24,203 bases of DNA from Desulfobacteraceae bacterium UBA2174 (GTDB taxonomy: Bacteria > Desulfobacterota > Desulfobacteria > Desulfobacterales > UBA2174): NCBI GenBank assembly GCA_002327445.1, contig DCWA01000013.1:1-24203 (forward strand). The letters are read 5' to 3'. Below are positions 6,899 to 13,790 of the stretch, one piece after another. Under the pieces are notes generated by a model, which was not told the origin of the DNA, made no database searches, and saw only the letters and a list, made by a program, of their open reading frames with translations. Made by a program: the position numbers and the translations under genes. Position 1 is the stretch's first letter, and each line of letters starts with the position of its first letter.

Positions 6899-7324
6899 AT
6901 GCAAATCCTCATTGCCCCGGACGTGACCCTCGACGCCGACGAGCTGCAATTTCGCTTCGTGCGCGCCTCCGGGCCGGGGGGACAGAATGTCAACAAGGTC
7001 GCCACGGCGGTGCAACTGCGCTTCGACGCGGTCCATTCGCCATCCCTGAGCGACCCGGTGCGCCAGCGTCTCATGCGCCTGGCGGGCAAGCGGCTCACCG
7101 TCGAGGGATGGATCGTCATCGAGGCGCGGCGCCACCGGACCCAGGAGCAAAACCGCCAGGATGCGATTGACCGCCTGGCGGACTTGATCCGCCAGGCGCT
7201 CTCACCTCCCAAACCCCGGCGCAAGACCCGTCCCACCCAGGCTTCCCGTGAACGCCGCCTCGCGGCCAAGCGCCGGCACGGGCGCGTCAAGCAGGACCGC
7301 GGCAGTGTGGACGCCGATGAGTGA
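6899..7324 (+). CDS. arfB: Alternative ribosome-rescue factor ArfB (peptidyl-tRNA hydrolase)
   Basis: This 141-residue class I release-factor-like protein lacks a codon-recognition domain. The catalytic GGQ is at 27-29 within ASGPGGQNVNK. The C-terminal tail from about residue 103 is strongly basic (KPRRKTRPTQASRERRLAAKRR), as needed to thread into the empty mRNA channel of a stalled ribosome. ArfB hydrolyses the peptidyl-tRNA and frees non-stop ribosomes. The ATG at 6899 lacks a strong ribosome-binding site. Its stop codon overlaps the start of the dihydrouridine synthase gene by 8 bp, so the two are likely translationally coupled. Confidence 0.92.
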   Translation: MQILIAPDVTLDADELQFRFVRASGPGGQNVNKVATAVQLRFDAVHSPSLSDPVRQRLMRLAGKRLTVEGWIVIEARRHRTQEQNRQDAIDRLADLIRQALSPPKPRRKTRPTQASRERRLAAKRRHGRVKQDRGSVDADE

Positions 7325-8330
7325 ACCCGTGGCTGCCCGCATGTCCCCCACCGGCGCCCTGCAAGTCATTCTGGCGCCCCTGCGCGGATTCACCGACGCC
7401 GTTTACCGCACGGTCCATGCCCGGCACTTCGCCGGCGTGGATCTCGCCGTGGCGCCTTTTGTCGTCGCTGCCGGCCGCCGCGCCACCCTCAAGGCCCTGG
7501 CCGATCTTCGGCCCGAGGTTAATCCCCTCATGCCGGTGATTCCCCAGGTGCTCGGAAACGACGGCGACGGCTTTCTCGATCTGGCCGAACGCTTGGCGGG
7601 CTTGGGCTACCGCAGCGTCAACTGGAACCTCGGCTGCCCTTTCCCCATGGTGGCGCGCAAGGGGCGGGGCAGCGGCCTGCTCCCTTACCCGGGCCGCATC
7701 GCTGCCTTTCTCGACCAGGTCTCGCCCCGATTGCCCGTGGCGCTCTCGATCAAGACCCGCCTGGGCTACGAAAATTCCGAAGAACTCTCCGCCCTGGTGC
7801 CGATTCTCAACCGCCATCACCTCGAAGCCCTGGTGATCCACCCGCGCACCGGCATCCAGCTCTACGATGGAGGAGTCGACCTGGAACGCTTTGCCGCCTG
7901 CCGGGAGGTCTGCCACCACCCGGTCGTCTACAATGGCGACATCGCCACCAGCGCCGATTTCCGGCGGGTTTCGGAACGATTTCCCATGGTGACCCAGTGG
8001 ATGGTGGGACGGGGGGTGCTCATCGACCCCCTGCTGCCGGCACGCATCAAGCAGATGCCCCTGCCGGATGATCCGGCCGGGGCCTTGCGCAGCTTCTACG
8101 AGGATCTTACCGAGGCTTACGCCCGGCGCCTCAGCGGCCCCGGGCACCTGCTCGATCGGATGAAGGGATTCTGGCGCTACGCATCCCTGGGGTTTGAAGA
8201 CGCCGAAACGGTCTGGCTGCGGGTGCGGCGCGCCAAGGACATGACCGGCTACCGGCGCCTGGCGGCCGCCATCTTCGCCGATTGCCCCCTCCGGCGCCCG
8301 GAAACGGGCTTAACGTCACAAGCGCTGTAG
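7317..8330 (+). CDS. tRNA-dihydrouridine synthase family protein
   Basis: This FMN- and NADPH-dependent TIM-barrel enzyme reduces uridines in the tRNA D-loop. The 337-residue form starts at the ATG at 7317, inside the end of arfB; a second ATG at 7341 is possible. Motifs are LAPLRGFTDAVYR (19-31), NWNLGCPFP with the catalytic Cys107, the KGRGSGLL loop (115-122), SIKTRLGYEN, and HPRTGIQLYDG. The divergence from DusA/DusB points to the DusC-like or clade-specific branch, so the target position cannot be set. The 3' end overlaps the convergent thioredoxin-like gene by 15 bp. Confidence 0.9.
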   Translation: MSEPVAARMSPTGALQVILAPLRGFTDAVYRTVHARHFAGVDLAVAPFVVAAGRRATLKALADLRPEVNPLMPVIPQVLGNDGDGFLDLAERLAGLGYRSVNWNLGCPFPMVARKGRGSGLLPYPGRIAAFLDQVSPRLPVALSIKTRLGYENSEELSALVPILNRHHLEALVIHPRTGIQLYDGGVDLERFAACREVCHHPVVYNGDIATSADFRRVSERFPMVTQWMVGRGVLIDPLLPARIKQMPLPDDPAGALRSFYEDLTEAYARRLSGPGHLLDRMKGFWRYASLGFEDAETVWLRVRRAKDMTGYRRLAAAIFADCPLRRPETGLTSQAL

Positions 8331-8747
8331 AGCGCTGACATAGGCGTCCTTGTCCTGGGCCCCGATAATGGCGTGCACCGCCTGGCTGTTGCGGAAAAAT
8401 ATGACGTGGGGAATGCCGGTAATGCGATAAACGCGTATGAGGTCTTCGTTCTGGTCCACGTTGACCCGGTAAAAGACGGCCTTGTCCGGGTACTTGCGGG
8501 CAAGTTCATCCAGCATGGGAGACAACTTCCGGCAGGGGGCGCACCAGTCGGCGTAAAAATCGACCACCACCAGTCCGCTTCCTGCGTCGGCCAGAGCCTT
8601 GCGAAACGCCTCGGCCCCGTCAAGGTTGGCGACCGCCGGCTTGCCGCCGGATCCACTTTCCGATGAGTTCTCCGAACAGCCGACAGTCACCGGCCCGAAC
8701 ACCATCAGGGCGATGCCCAGAAAAACCACAAGTTTTCGCAATGTCAT
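8316..8747 (-). CDS. Thioredoxin-like lipoprotein
   Basis: This 143-residue protein has an N-terminal hydrophobic segment ending in the lipobox TVGC, with Cys24 as the lipidation site. The following Ser favours outer-membrane sorting by the rule known from E. coli. A Ser/Gly-rich linker leads to a thioredoxin fold with the active site WCAPC (C69, C72) and the cis-Pro region TGIPHVIFF. It probably reduces or isomerises disulfides outside the cytoplasm. AAGGA lies upstream of the ATG. The last 15 bp overlap the end of the convergent dihydrouridine synthase gene. Confidence 0.88.
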   Translation of the reverse strand: MTLRKLVVFLGIALMVFGPVTVGCSENSSESGSGGKPAVANLDGAEAFRKALADAGSGLVVVDFYADWCAPCRKLSPMLDELARKYPDKAVFYRVNVDQNEDLIRVYRITGIPHVIFFRNSQAVHAIIGAQDKDAYVSALQRL

Positions 8748-9100
8748 GAATATTCCTTGTTTTGAACGGATTGAGGGTTTCGCATCGAGGGCCGACCATC
8801 CCGGGGCGCCAAGCGATGGTTTGGAGCATTAAGAGCCTCAGCGCCTATCATGGTTACAGGGCATGCCGTTTTTGATAGTTGTTCCATTCTAAGAAATCCT
8901 TTTCGCCGCCGTCAATGACAGGATGTCACTGCCCCGAAAAAGAGCGTTCGTGGCGGCCCCCCGAAATCCCACCAGAAAATACAATAATGTAAATTATTAT
9001 TGTTGATACAACATTTCTGTATTTTATCAATCGACTCCAAGCTCACCTCGCAACGACAAATCTTTCTTTAATAACATGCCGTTATATTTGTCCATGCCTC
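8748..9100. other. AT-rich intergenic region upstream of the nitrogen operon
   Basis: This stretch separates the leftward thioredoxin-like gene from the rightward glnK-type gene. Its distal part (8970-9090) is conspicuously AT-rich against the GC-rich background and carries two inverted repeats, listed separately. No open reading frame with family resemblance was seen. Confidence 0.6.
8982..9022. promoter_or_regulatory. Paired inverted repeats, candidate enhancer sites for a sigma-54 activator
   Basis: CAATAAT (8982-8988), a 7 bp spacer, and ATTATTG (8996-9002) form a perfect inverted repeat. ATACA (9006-9010), a 7 bp spacer, and TGTAT (9018-9022) form a second. The centres are 22 bp apart, about two helical turns. 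Both lie about 105-145 bp before the expected transcription start of the sigma-54 promoter, which is the usual place for enhancer-binding protein sites. The arms do not match the enteric NtrC consensus, so the cognate regulator is unknown. Confidence 0.5.
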
Positions 9101-9117
9101 CTGGCACGTGATTTGTA
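9101..9117 (+). promoter_or_regulatory. Sigma-54 (RpoN) promoter for glnK-amt
   Basis: CTGGCACGTGATTTGTA matches the -24/-12 consensus YTGGCACG-N4-TTGCW except for T in place of C in the -12 element. The GG (9103-9104) and the -12 G (9115) are correctly spaced. It lies about 85 bp upstream of a PII gene followed by an ammonium transporter, a classic nitrogen-starvation regulon. Confidence 0.85.
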
Positions 9118-9201
9118 GTGATTTATTCGACAAATGAGATTTGCGATTTCCAGAAAATCGCCATTGCTCTTCACCACCCTTTTGATCGAGGAGACCGGGT
9201 C

Positions 9202-9540
9202 ATGAAAAAAATCGAAGCCGTCATCAAGCCTTTCAAACTCGATGCGGTCAAGGACGCCCTGAACGCCGCCGGCATCACGGGCATGACCGTTTACGAGGCG
9301 CGCGGGTTCGGCCGCCAGAAGGGCCACAAGGAAGTGTACCGGGGCGCCGAGTACGAGGTGGTGTTCATCCCCAAATTGAAGATCGACGTGGTGGTCGACG
9401 ACGCCATGGCCGACGAGGTGGTGAATATCATCCAGAAAACCGCCTGCACCCACAAGATCGGCGACGGCAAGATCTTCGTGCTGCCCATGGATGCCGTCAC
9501 CCGCATCCGCACCGGCGAGACGGGGACCGCAGCAATCTGA
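9202..9540 (+). CDS. glnK: Nitrogen regulatory protein PII (GlnK/GlnB)
   Basis: This trimeric signal-transduction protein senses ATP/ADP and 2-oxoglutarate and controls ammonium uptake and assimilation. The 112 residues match PII closely throughout: IKPFKLDAVKDAL (8-20), GITGMTV, GFGRQKGH (35-42), and the T-loop YRGAEYEV with Tyr51, the uridylylation site in enteric proteins. GKIFV and IRTGE lie near the end. Linkage to an amt gene suggests the GlnK role of plugging AmtB when nitrogen is sufficient. The ATG at 9202 is preceded by GAGGAGA. The upstream sigma-54 promoter points to control by nitrogen status. Confidence 0.95.
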   Translation: MKKIEAVIKPFKLDAVKDALNAAGITGMTVYEARGFGRQKGHKEVYRGAEYEVVFIPKLKIDVVVDDAMADEVVNIIQKTACTHKIGDGKIFVLPMDAVTRIRTGETGTAAI

Positions 9541-9589
9541 AACCGGAAACTTTGAACCTTGAACCTTGAAACTGAGGAGCCATGAAACC

Positions 9590-10999
9590 ATGAAAACCGT
9601 TCTGTCATCCATTGTCTTCGTCTTGTGCGCCGCCTCGCTGGGCTGGGCGGACGATCCGGCCCCCACCATCGCATCCAACAAGGCCGCCATCGACCTGGTG
9701 CAGACCCATGCCAACTACGTCTGGACCCTGGTGGCCGCCTGCCTGGTCTTTTTCATGCAGGCCGGTTTCGCCCTGGTGGAATGCGGGTTCACCCGGGCCA
9801 AGAACGCCGTGAACATCATGATGAAAAACCTGATGGACTTTTGCGTTGGGTCCATCGTTTTCTGGGCCGTGGGGTTCGGCCTCATGTTCGGCACCACCAC
9901 CACCGGCTGGTTCGGCACCAGCGGGTTTTTCCTCAGCGACTACAAGCCGGACGGTGATCCCTGGGTCCTGGCCTTCTGGATGTTCCAGGTGGTCTTCGCC
10001 GCCACGGCCGCCACCATCGTCTCGGGGTCCATGGCCGAGCGGACCAAGTTTTCCGGGTACCTGATCTACAGCGTCGCCATCAGCGCCCTGATCTACCCCA
10101 TCTTCGGTGCCTGGGCCTGGGGCGGACTGTTCAACGGCGCCGGATGGCTGGAAAAACTCGGTTTCATCGATTTCGCCGGTTCCACCGTGGTGCACTCGGT
10201 GGGCGGCTGGTGCGCCTTGGCCGGCGCCATCGTACTGGGCCCCCGCATCGGCAAATACGGCAAAGACGGCGCCGTGAGGCCGATCCTGGGCCACAACATG
10301 CCCATCGCCGCCTTGGGCGTCTTCATCCTCTGGCTCGGCTGGTTCGGGTTCAATCCGGGCTCGACCACCACGGCCGACAAGAGCATCGCCATGATCTTTG
10401 TCAACACCAACTTATCGGCCGCCGCCGCAGCCGTGACCGCCATGACCGTTTCCTGGATCCGCTTCGGCAAGCCGGAAATCGGCATGAGCCTCAACGGCGC
10501 CCTGGCCGGGCTGGTGGGCATCACCGCCGGCTGCGCTAACGTGTCGCCGGCCAGTTCGATCCTCATCGGCGCGGTGGCCGGGGCACTGGTCTTTTTTGCG
10601 GTGCTTTTCTTCGACAAGATCCGGGTCGACGACCCGGTGGGGGCCATCTCGGTCCACGGGGTTTGCGGCGCATGGGGCACCCTGGCAGCGGGTCTGTTCA
10701 ACATGGGCGGCACATCGGCCAAGATCGTCGGGGTGCAACTGCTGGGCATCGGCACCTGCTTCATCTGGGCCTTCGGCACCGCCCTGGCGCTGTTTGTGGT
10801 GATCCACAAGACCATCGGCCTGCGGGTCTCGGCCGAGGAGGAAATCGAGGGCCTGGACGGCTGCGAGCACGGCGGCAACGCCTACCCGGATTTTGCCGGC
10901 GCCAGCCACGACAGCCTCGGCACCGGGGCCGTCGCTGGGACGGCCATGGCTGCCATGGCGCACCGTCCGGTGCAATCGACCGAAGGCGGCGCCGCCTGA
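9590..10999 (+). CDS. amt: Ammonium transporter, Amt/AmtB family
   Basis: This is a trimeric inner-membrane ammonium channel with about 11 membrane helices after a cleavable signal peptide (MKTVLSSIVFVLCAASLGWA). The 469-residue length is normal. The pore twin histidines are visible in VVHSVGGW and SVHGVCGAWG. FALVECGFTRAKN and GWFGFNPGS are conserved family segments. The cytoplasmic C-terminal tail begins with EEEIEGLD and is extended by an Ala/Gly-rich region. The ATG at 9590 is 10 bp after GAGGAG; an in-frame ATG at 9566 would disrupt the signal peptide start. It is 49 bp downstream of the PII gene and shares its sigma-54 promoter. Confidence 0.95.
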   Translation: MKTVLSSIVFVLCAASLGWADDPAPTIASNKAAIDLVQTHANYVWTLVAACLVFFMQAGFALVECGFTRAKNAVNIMMKNLMDFCVGSIVFWAVGFGLMFGTTTTGWFGTSGFFLSDYKPDGDPWVLAFWMFQVVFAATAATIVSGSMAERTKFSGYLIYSVAISALIYPIFGAWAWGGLFNGAGWLEKLGFIDFAGSTVVHSVGGWCALAGAIVLGPRIGKYGKDGAVRPILGHNMPIAALGVFILWLGWFGFNPGSTTTADKSIAMIFVNTNLSAAAAAVTAMTVSWIRFGKPEIGMSLNGALAGLVGITAGCANVSPASSILIGAVAGALVFFAVLFFDKIRVDDPVGAISVHGVCGAWGTLAAGLFNMGGTSAKIVGVQLLGIGTCFIWAFGTALALFVVIHKTIGLRVSAEEEIEGLDGCEHGGNAYPDFAGASHDSLGTGAVAGTAMAAMAHRPVQSTEGGAA

Positions 11000-11025
11000 A
11001 AATAAATCCCACCCCTCCCCTCCCC

Positions 11026-11057
11026 GCCAGCCGCCGGCGGTTCCGTCGGCGGCTGGC
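11026..11057. terminator. Strong hairpin after amt (terminator-like, no U tract)
   Basis: GCCAGCCGCCG (11026-11036) and its exact reverse complement (11047-11057) form an 11 bp GC-rich stem with a 10-base loop, 27 bp after the amt stop. The downstream bases are CGAAAAAGG, so no U-run follows on the + strand. It may protect the glnK-amt mRNA 3' end or attenuate read-through into the next gene rather than act as a classic Rho-independent terminator. Confidence 0.55.
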
Positions 11058-11154
11058 CGAAAAAGGTTGACCCGGACGCCGAACGGCGGTAGCCAACGCG
11101 TTCGGTCCTGATGGGACGACGAATCATTTTCGACCTTTTTCGGAGGAAGGGCAA

Positions 11155-11970
11155 ATGGCTACGGTATGGCTGGTCTATCTGGCGGTGGGGGCCGTGGCCG
11201 GGGTCCTGGCCGGCCTGTTGGGGATCGGCGGCGGGCTGGTGATCGTGCCGATGCTGGTGTTCTGCTTCACCTGGCAGGGGCTGGATCCGGCCATCCTCAT
11301 GCACCTGGCCCTGGGCACCTCCATGGCCTCGATCATCTTCACGTCGGTGTCCAGCTTCCGGGCCCACCACCAGCGCGGCGCGGTGCGCTGGGATGTGGTG
11401 CGGCGCATCGTGATCGGCATCTTCGTGGGCACCTTTCTCGGTTCCTGCGTGGCGGCCCGCCTGAGCACCAACTTTCTCAAGGGCTTTTTCGTCCTGTTCC
11501 TCTACTACGTGGCCCTCCAGATGCTCACGGGCAAAAAGCCCAAGCCCTCGCGCCGGTTGCCTGGCGCGGCCGGCATGTTCGGCGTGGGCAATGTCATCGG
11601 CGCCGTATCCAGCCTGGTGGGCATCGGCGGCGGCACGCTATCGGTGCCCTTCATGGTCTGGTGCAACATCCCGGTGCACCACGCCATCGGCACCTCGGCG
11701 GCCATCGGCTTCCCCATCGCCATTGCCGGCACCATCGGTTATATCGTCAACGGCCTGGCCGCCACCCGTCCGGACCCGGCCATGCTCGGCTACATCTACC
11801 TTCCGGCCCTGGCCGGGATCGTGGTGGCCAGCGTCCTCACCGCCCCCCTCGGCGTTCGCCTGGCCCACAGCCTGCCGGTGGACCGGCTGAAGCGGATCTT
11901 CGCCTTCCTGCTCCTGGCGGTGGCCACCCGGATGCTCTGGGGCATCGTGAAGGCCCGGGGGTGGCTGTAG
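11155..11970 (+). CDS. TSUP/TauE-SafE family membrane permease
   Basis: This 271-residue polytopic membrane protein has two related halves typical of the TauE/SafE (TSUP) family. Each contains a glycine-rich segment: AGLLGIGGGLVIVP near residue 20 and LVGIGGGTLSVPF near 163. Members export or import organosulfonates, sulfite, sulfoacetate and related anions; the substrate cannot be read from sequence. GGAGGAAGG lies 5-14 bp before the ATG. It follows the ammonium transporter on the same strand after a hairpin, so it may be separately expressed. Confidence 0.87.
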   Translation: MATVWLVYLAVGAVAGVLAGLLGIGGGLVIVPMLVFCFTWQGLDPAILMHLALGTSMASIIFTSVSSFRAHHQRGAVRWDVVRRIVIGIFVGTFLGSCVAARLSTNFLKGFFVLFLYYVALQMLTGKKPKPSRRLPGAAGMFGVGNVIGAVSSLVGIGGGTLSVPFMVWCNIPVHHAIGTSAAIGFPIAIAGTIGYIVNGLAATRPDPAMLGYIYLPALAGIVVASVLTAPLGVRLAHSLPVDRLKRIFAFLLLAVATRMLWGIVKARGWL

Positions 11971-11983
11971 GCTTTCCCCACCA

Positions 11984-13075
11984 TTAGACTCCGGCGCTCC
12001 CGAGGGGCCGGCCGGCAAACAGGCGTCCGCTGGCGGTTCTCAAAAAGGCCTCCATCGGAATCGTTTCCTGTTTCAGAAACCCCTTGGCCGGCAGCACGCC
12101 CTTGCCCACCATCTCCACCACGGCGCAGGCGGACGCGGCGGTGGTCCATGAAATCGCCCGCCGGGGCTGCCCCACGATTTCCACGGGATAATAGGCCTTG
12201 ACGAACTCCTCGCGCAGGAGATTGCCCCCTTTCCACCCTTCCGCCGATGCATGCACATACACCACATCGTCGTTGACGGGCGGTTTGGCGTGGACAAGAA
12301 TCTCTCCGGCCCGTATCCGGTCCTGGCGCATCAACAGTTCATGAAAGTAGAAGTTCATCAGCTTGGCGTGGCCCGGATAGCGGATGGTCTTGTAATCCAG
12401 ATTTTCCACGCGCCCGGCGTAGGTCTCGCACATCGTTCCCAGACCGCCGGAGGTGGTGAAGGCTTCCAACTGCACCCCGTTGATCACGATGGTCTCCAAC
12501 CATTCCAGGGGTGACACCCATTTTCTTTCCCCGTCCTCGATCACCTCGCAATCGTTCAGATATTCATTGACGACCCCCTCTGGGGACCAGTTGAAGGCAT
12601 ACCCGAGCAGGCCGATGGGGTGCTGGGGCAACGCCCCCACCCGCAGCCGGATGCTGCGGACCCGGTCCAGCCTTTCGGCCAGGGATGCCCCCACGATGGC
12701 GATGAAACCGGGCGCCAGGCCGCACTGGGGCGCCATGACCCCCTTGGCGGAGCGGCTCATCTCCAGGATCGCCTGCGTCGTATGCACATCCTCGGTCAGA
12801 TCGAAATAATGAAGGCCCATCCGGCAGGCAGCGGACGCCACGCCGATGTTGAAGCGATACGGAAGGCAGGAAACGACGGCATCGAAACCTTGCATCGCGC
12901 CGCTCAGTTCGTTCGACTGCCCGCAATCCACCGGGATGACAGGAAAAGAAAAATCCCTTCGGTCGCCAATATCGGCGCCGGTGACGTCAAGGCCGTTGGC
13001 GTGAAGCAGGCTTGCGACCAGCGACCCGACGTTGCCCAGGCCCAACACCAACACGGATCGGATGTTTGCACCCAT
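11984..13075 (-). CDS. Saccharopine dehydrogenase-like oxidoreductase (possible lysine dehydrogenase)
   Basis: This 363-residue protein starts with a Rossmann nucleotide-binding motif, VLGLGNVG (10-17). It continues with VVSCLPY and FDLTED strands and the GLAPGF segment typical of the saccharopine dehydrogenase/lysine 6-dehydrogenase family. The NAD(P)-dependent substrate, an amino acid or imino acid, is not certain. The ATG at 13075 has a GGGAGG about 11 bp upstream. It begins 58 bp after the EcfT gene on the same strand, so read-through from the thiamin operon is possible. It is convergent with the TSUP gene, 13 bp away. Confidence 0.82.
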   Translation of the reverse strand: MGANIRSVLVLGLGNVGSLVASLLHANGLDVTGADIGDRRDFSFPVIPVDCGQSNELSGAMQGFDAVVSCLPYRFNIGVASAACRMGLHYFDLTEDVHTTQAILEMSRSAKGVMAPQCGLAPGFIAIVGASLAERLDRVRSIRLRVGALPQHPIGLLGYAFNWSPEGVVNEYLNDCEVIEDGERKWVSPLEWLETIVINGVQLEAFTTSGGLGTMCETYAGRVENLDYKTIRYPGHAKLMNFYFHELLMRQDRIRAGEILVHAKPPVNDDVVYVHASAEGWKGGNLLREEFVKAYYPVEIVGQPRRAISWTTAASACAVVEMVGKGVLPAKGFLKQETIPMEAFLRTASGRLFAGRPLGSAGV

Positions 13076-13133
13076 CGCCGCGAATCCCTCCCTTGGATTT
13101 CGGAAAATGACGATTGCAGACCTTTTTCCGGGT

Positions 13134-13790
13134 TTACAGCCACCATATGGCCGTTGGCAAGAGGCCGGCAGCGGCGGCGACGGCCAGCCAGTCCGCCGGG
13201 CGCATGCGGTAGTCGCGGTAAAACGTCCGACTGGGACGGGAAAAGCCGCGGGCCTCCATCGCCTCGGCCAGTTCGTCGGCCAGGGTGAACGCCTGGATGA
13301 GCAGCGGGGCCAGCAGAGCCGGCCAGTGGCGCAATGCGGCCCCTCCCGGCTCCATGGGAATGCCCCGGGAGCGCTGGGCCTCGATCACCCGATGGGCCTT
13401 GCGGCCGATCAGCGGAACAAACTGCAGGGCCGCGCTGAAGACGAACGCGGCGGCAAAGGGCAAACCGGCGGCCACGAGACTGTTGCCCAGGTCCTCGGGC
13501 GCCGTGGTTTCGAAGAAGAGGAAAAATGTCGTCGTCAGACTCAGCAGCTTGAGGGCCGCTGCCCCGCCGCCGGCCAGGGAGCAGGACGCCCACCAGGTCA
13601 AAGCGCCGAAGAACAGGGCCATCGGGGTCACCAGGTGGAGCCATCGAAGGTAGGTCCCGCCCCGGTGCCAAACCCATACCAGAACCAGCAGCAGGAGGTA
13701 TTGGGCCATCAGGGCCCAGGGAACGGTGCTGAGGATTACCGCCCCGGCGTAGCCGCAGGCGAGGCAGAAACGGCTGCGGGGATCAAGCAT
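13134..13790 (-). CDS. ecfT: ECF transporter transmembrane component EcfT (CbiQ family)
   Basis: This 218-residue membrane protein couples the ATPases of an energy-coupling-factor transporter to its substrate-binding subunit. It has several hydrophobic segments (about 12-40, 52-70, 78-94, 105-128) followed by two cytoplasmic coupling motifs, SRG at 141-143 and ARG at 180-182, which match the paired Ala-Arg-Gly signature in position and context. The first motif has Ser in place of Ala. Its start overlaps the end of the EcfA gene by 8 bp. The placement after thiW points to a thiamin-precursor importer. Confidence 0.9.
   Translation of the reverse strand: MLDPRSRFCLACGYAGAVILSTVPWALMAQYLLLLVLVWVWHRGGTYLRWLHLVTPMALFFGALTWWASCSLAGGGAAALKLLSLTTTFFLFFETTAPEDLGNSLVAAGLPFAAAFVFSAALQFVPLIGRKAHRVIEAQRSRGIPMEPGGAALRHWPALLAPLLIQAFTLADELAEAMEARGFSRPSRTFYRDYRMRPADWLAVAAAAGLLPTAIWWL

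Noticed and set aside
7150..7180. Inverted repeat CCGCCAGG/CCTGGCGG inside arfB
   Set aside because: It lies within coding sequence and follows from codon choice; no reason to call a regulatory hairpin.
9551..9571. TTGAACC short tandem repeats between glnK and amt
   Set aside because: Three short units only; likely simple-sequence spacer, with no evidence of a regulatory role.
9582..9593. Three-codon ORF (ATG AAA CCA TGA) overlapping the amt start
   Set aside because: Only 2 bases separate its ATG from the ribosome-binding site, too close for efficient initiation; the amt ATG at 9590 is better spaced.
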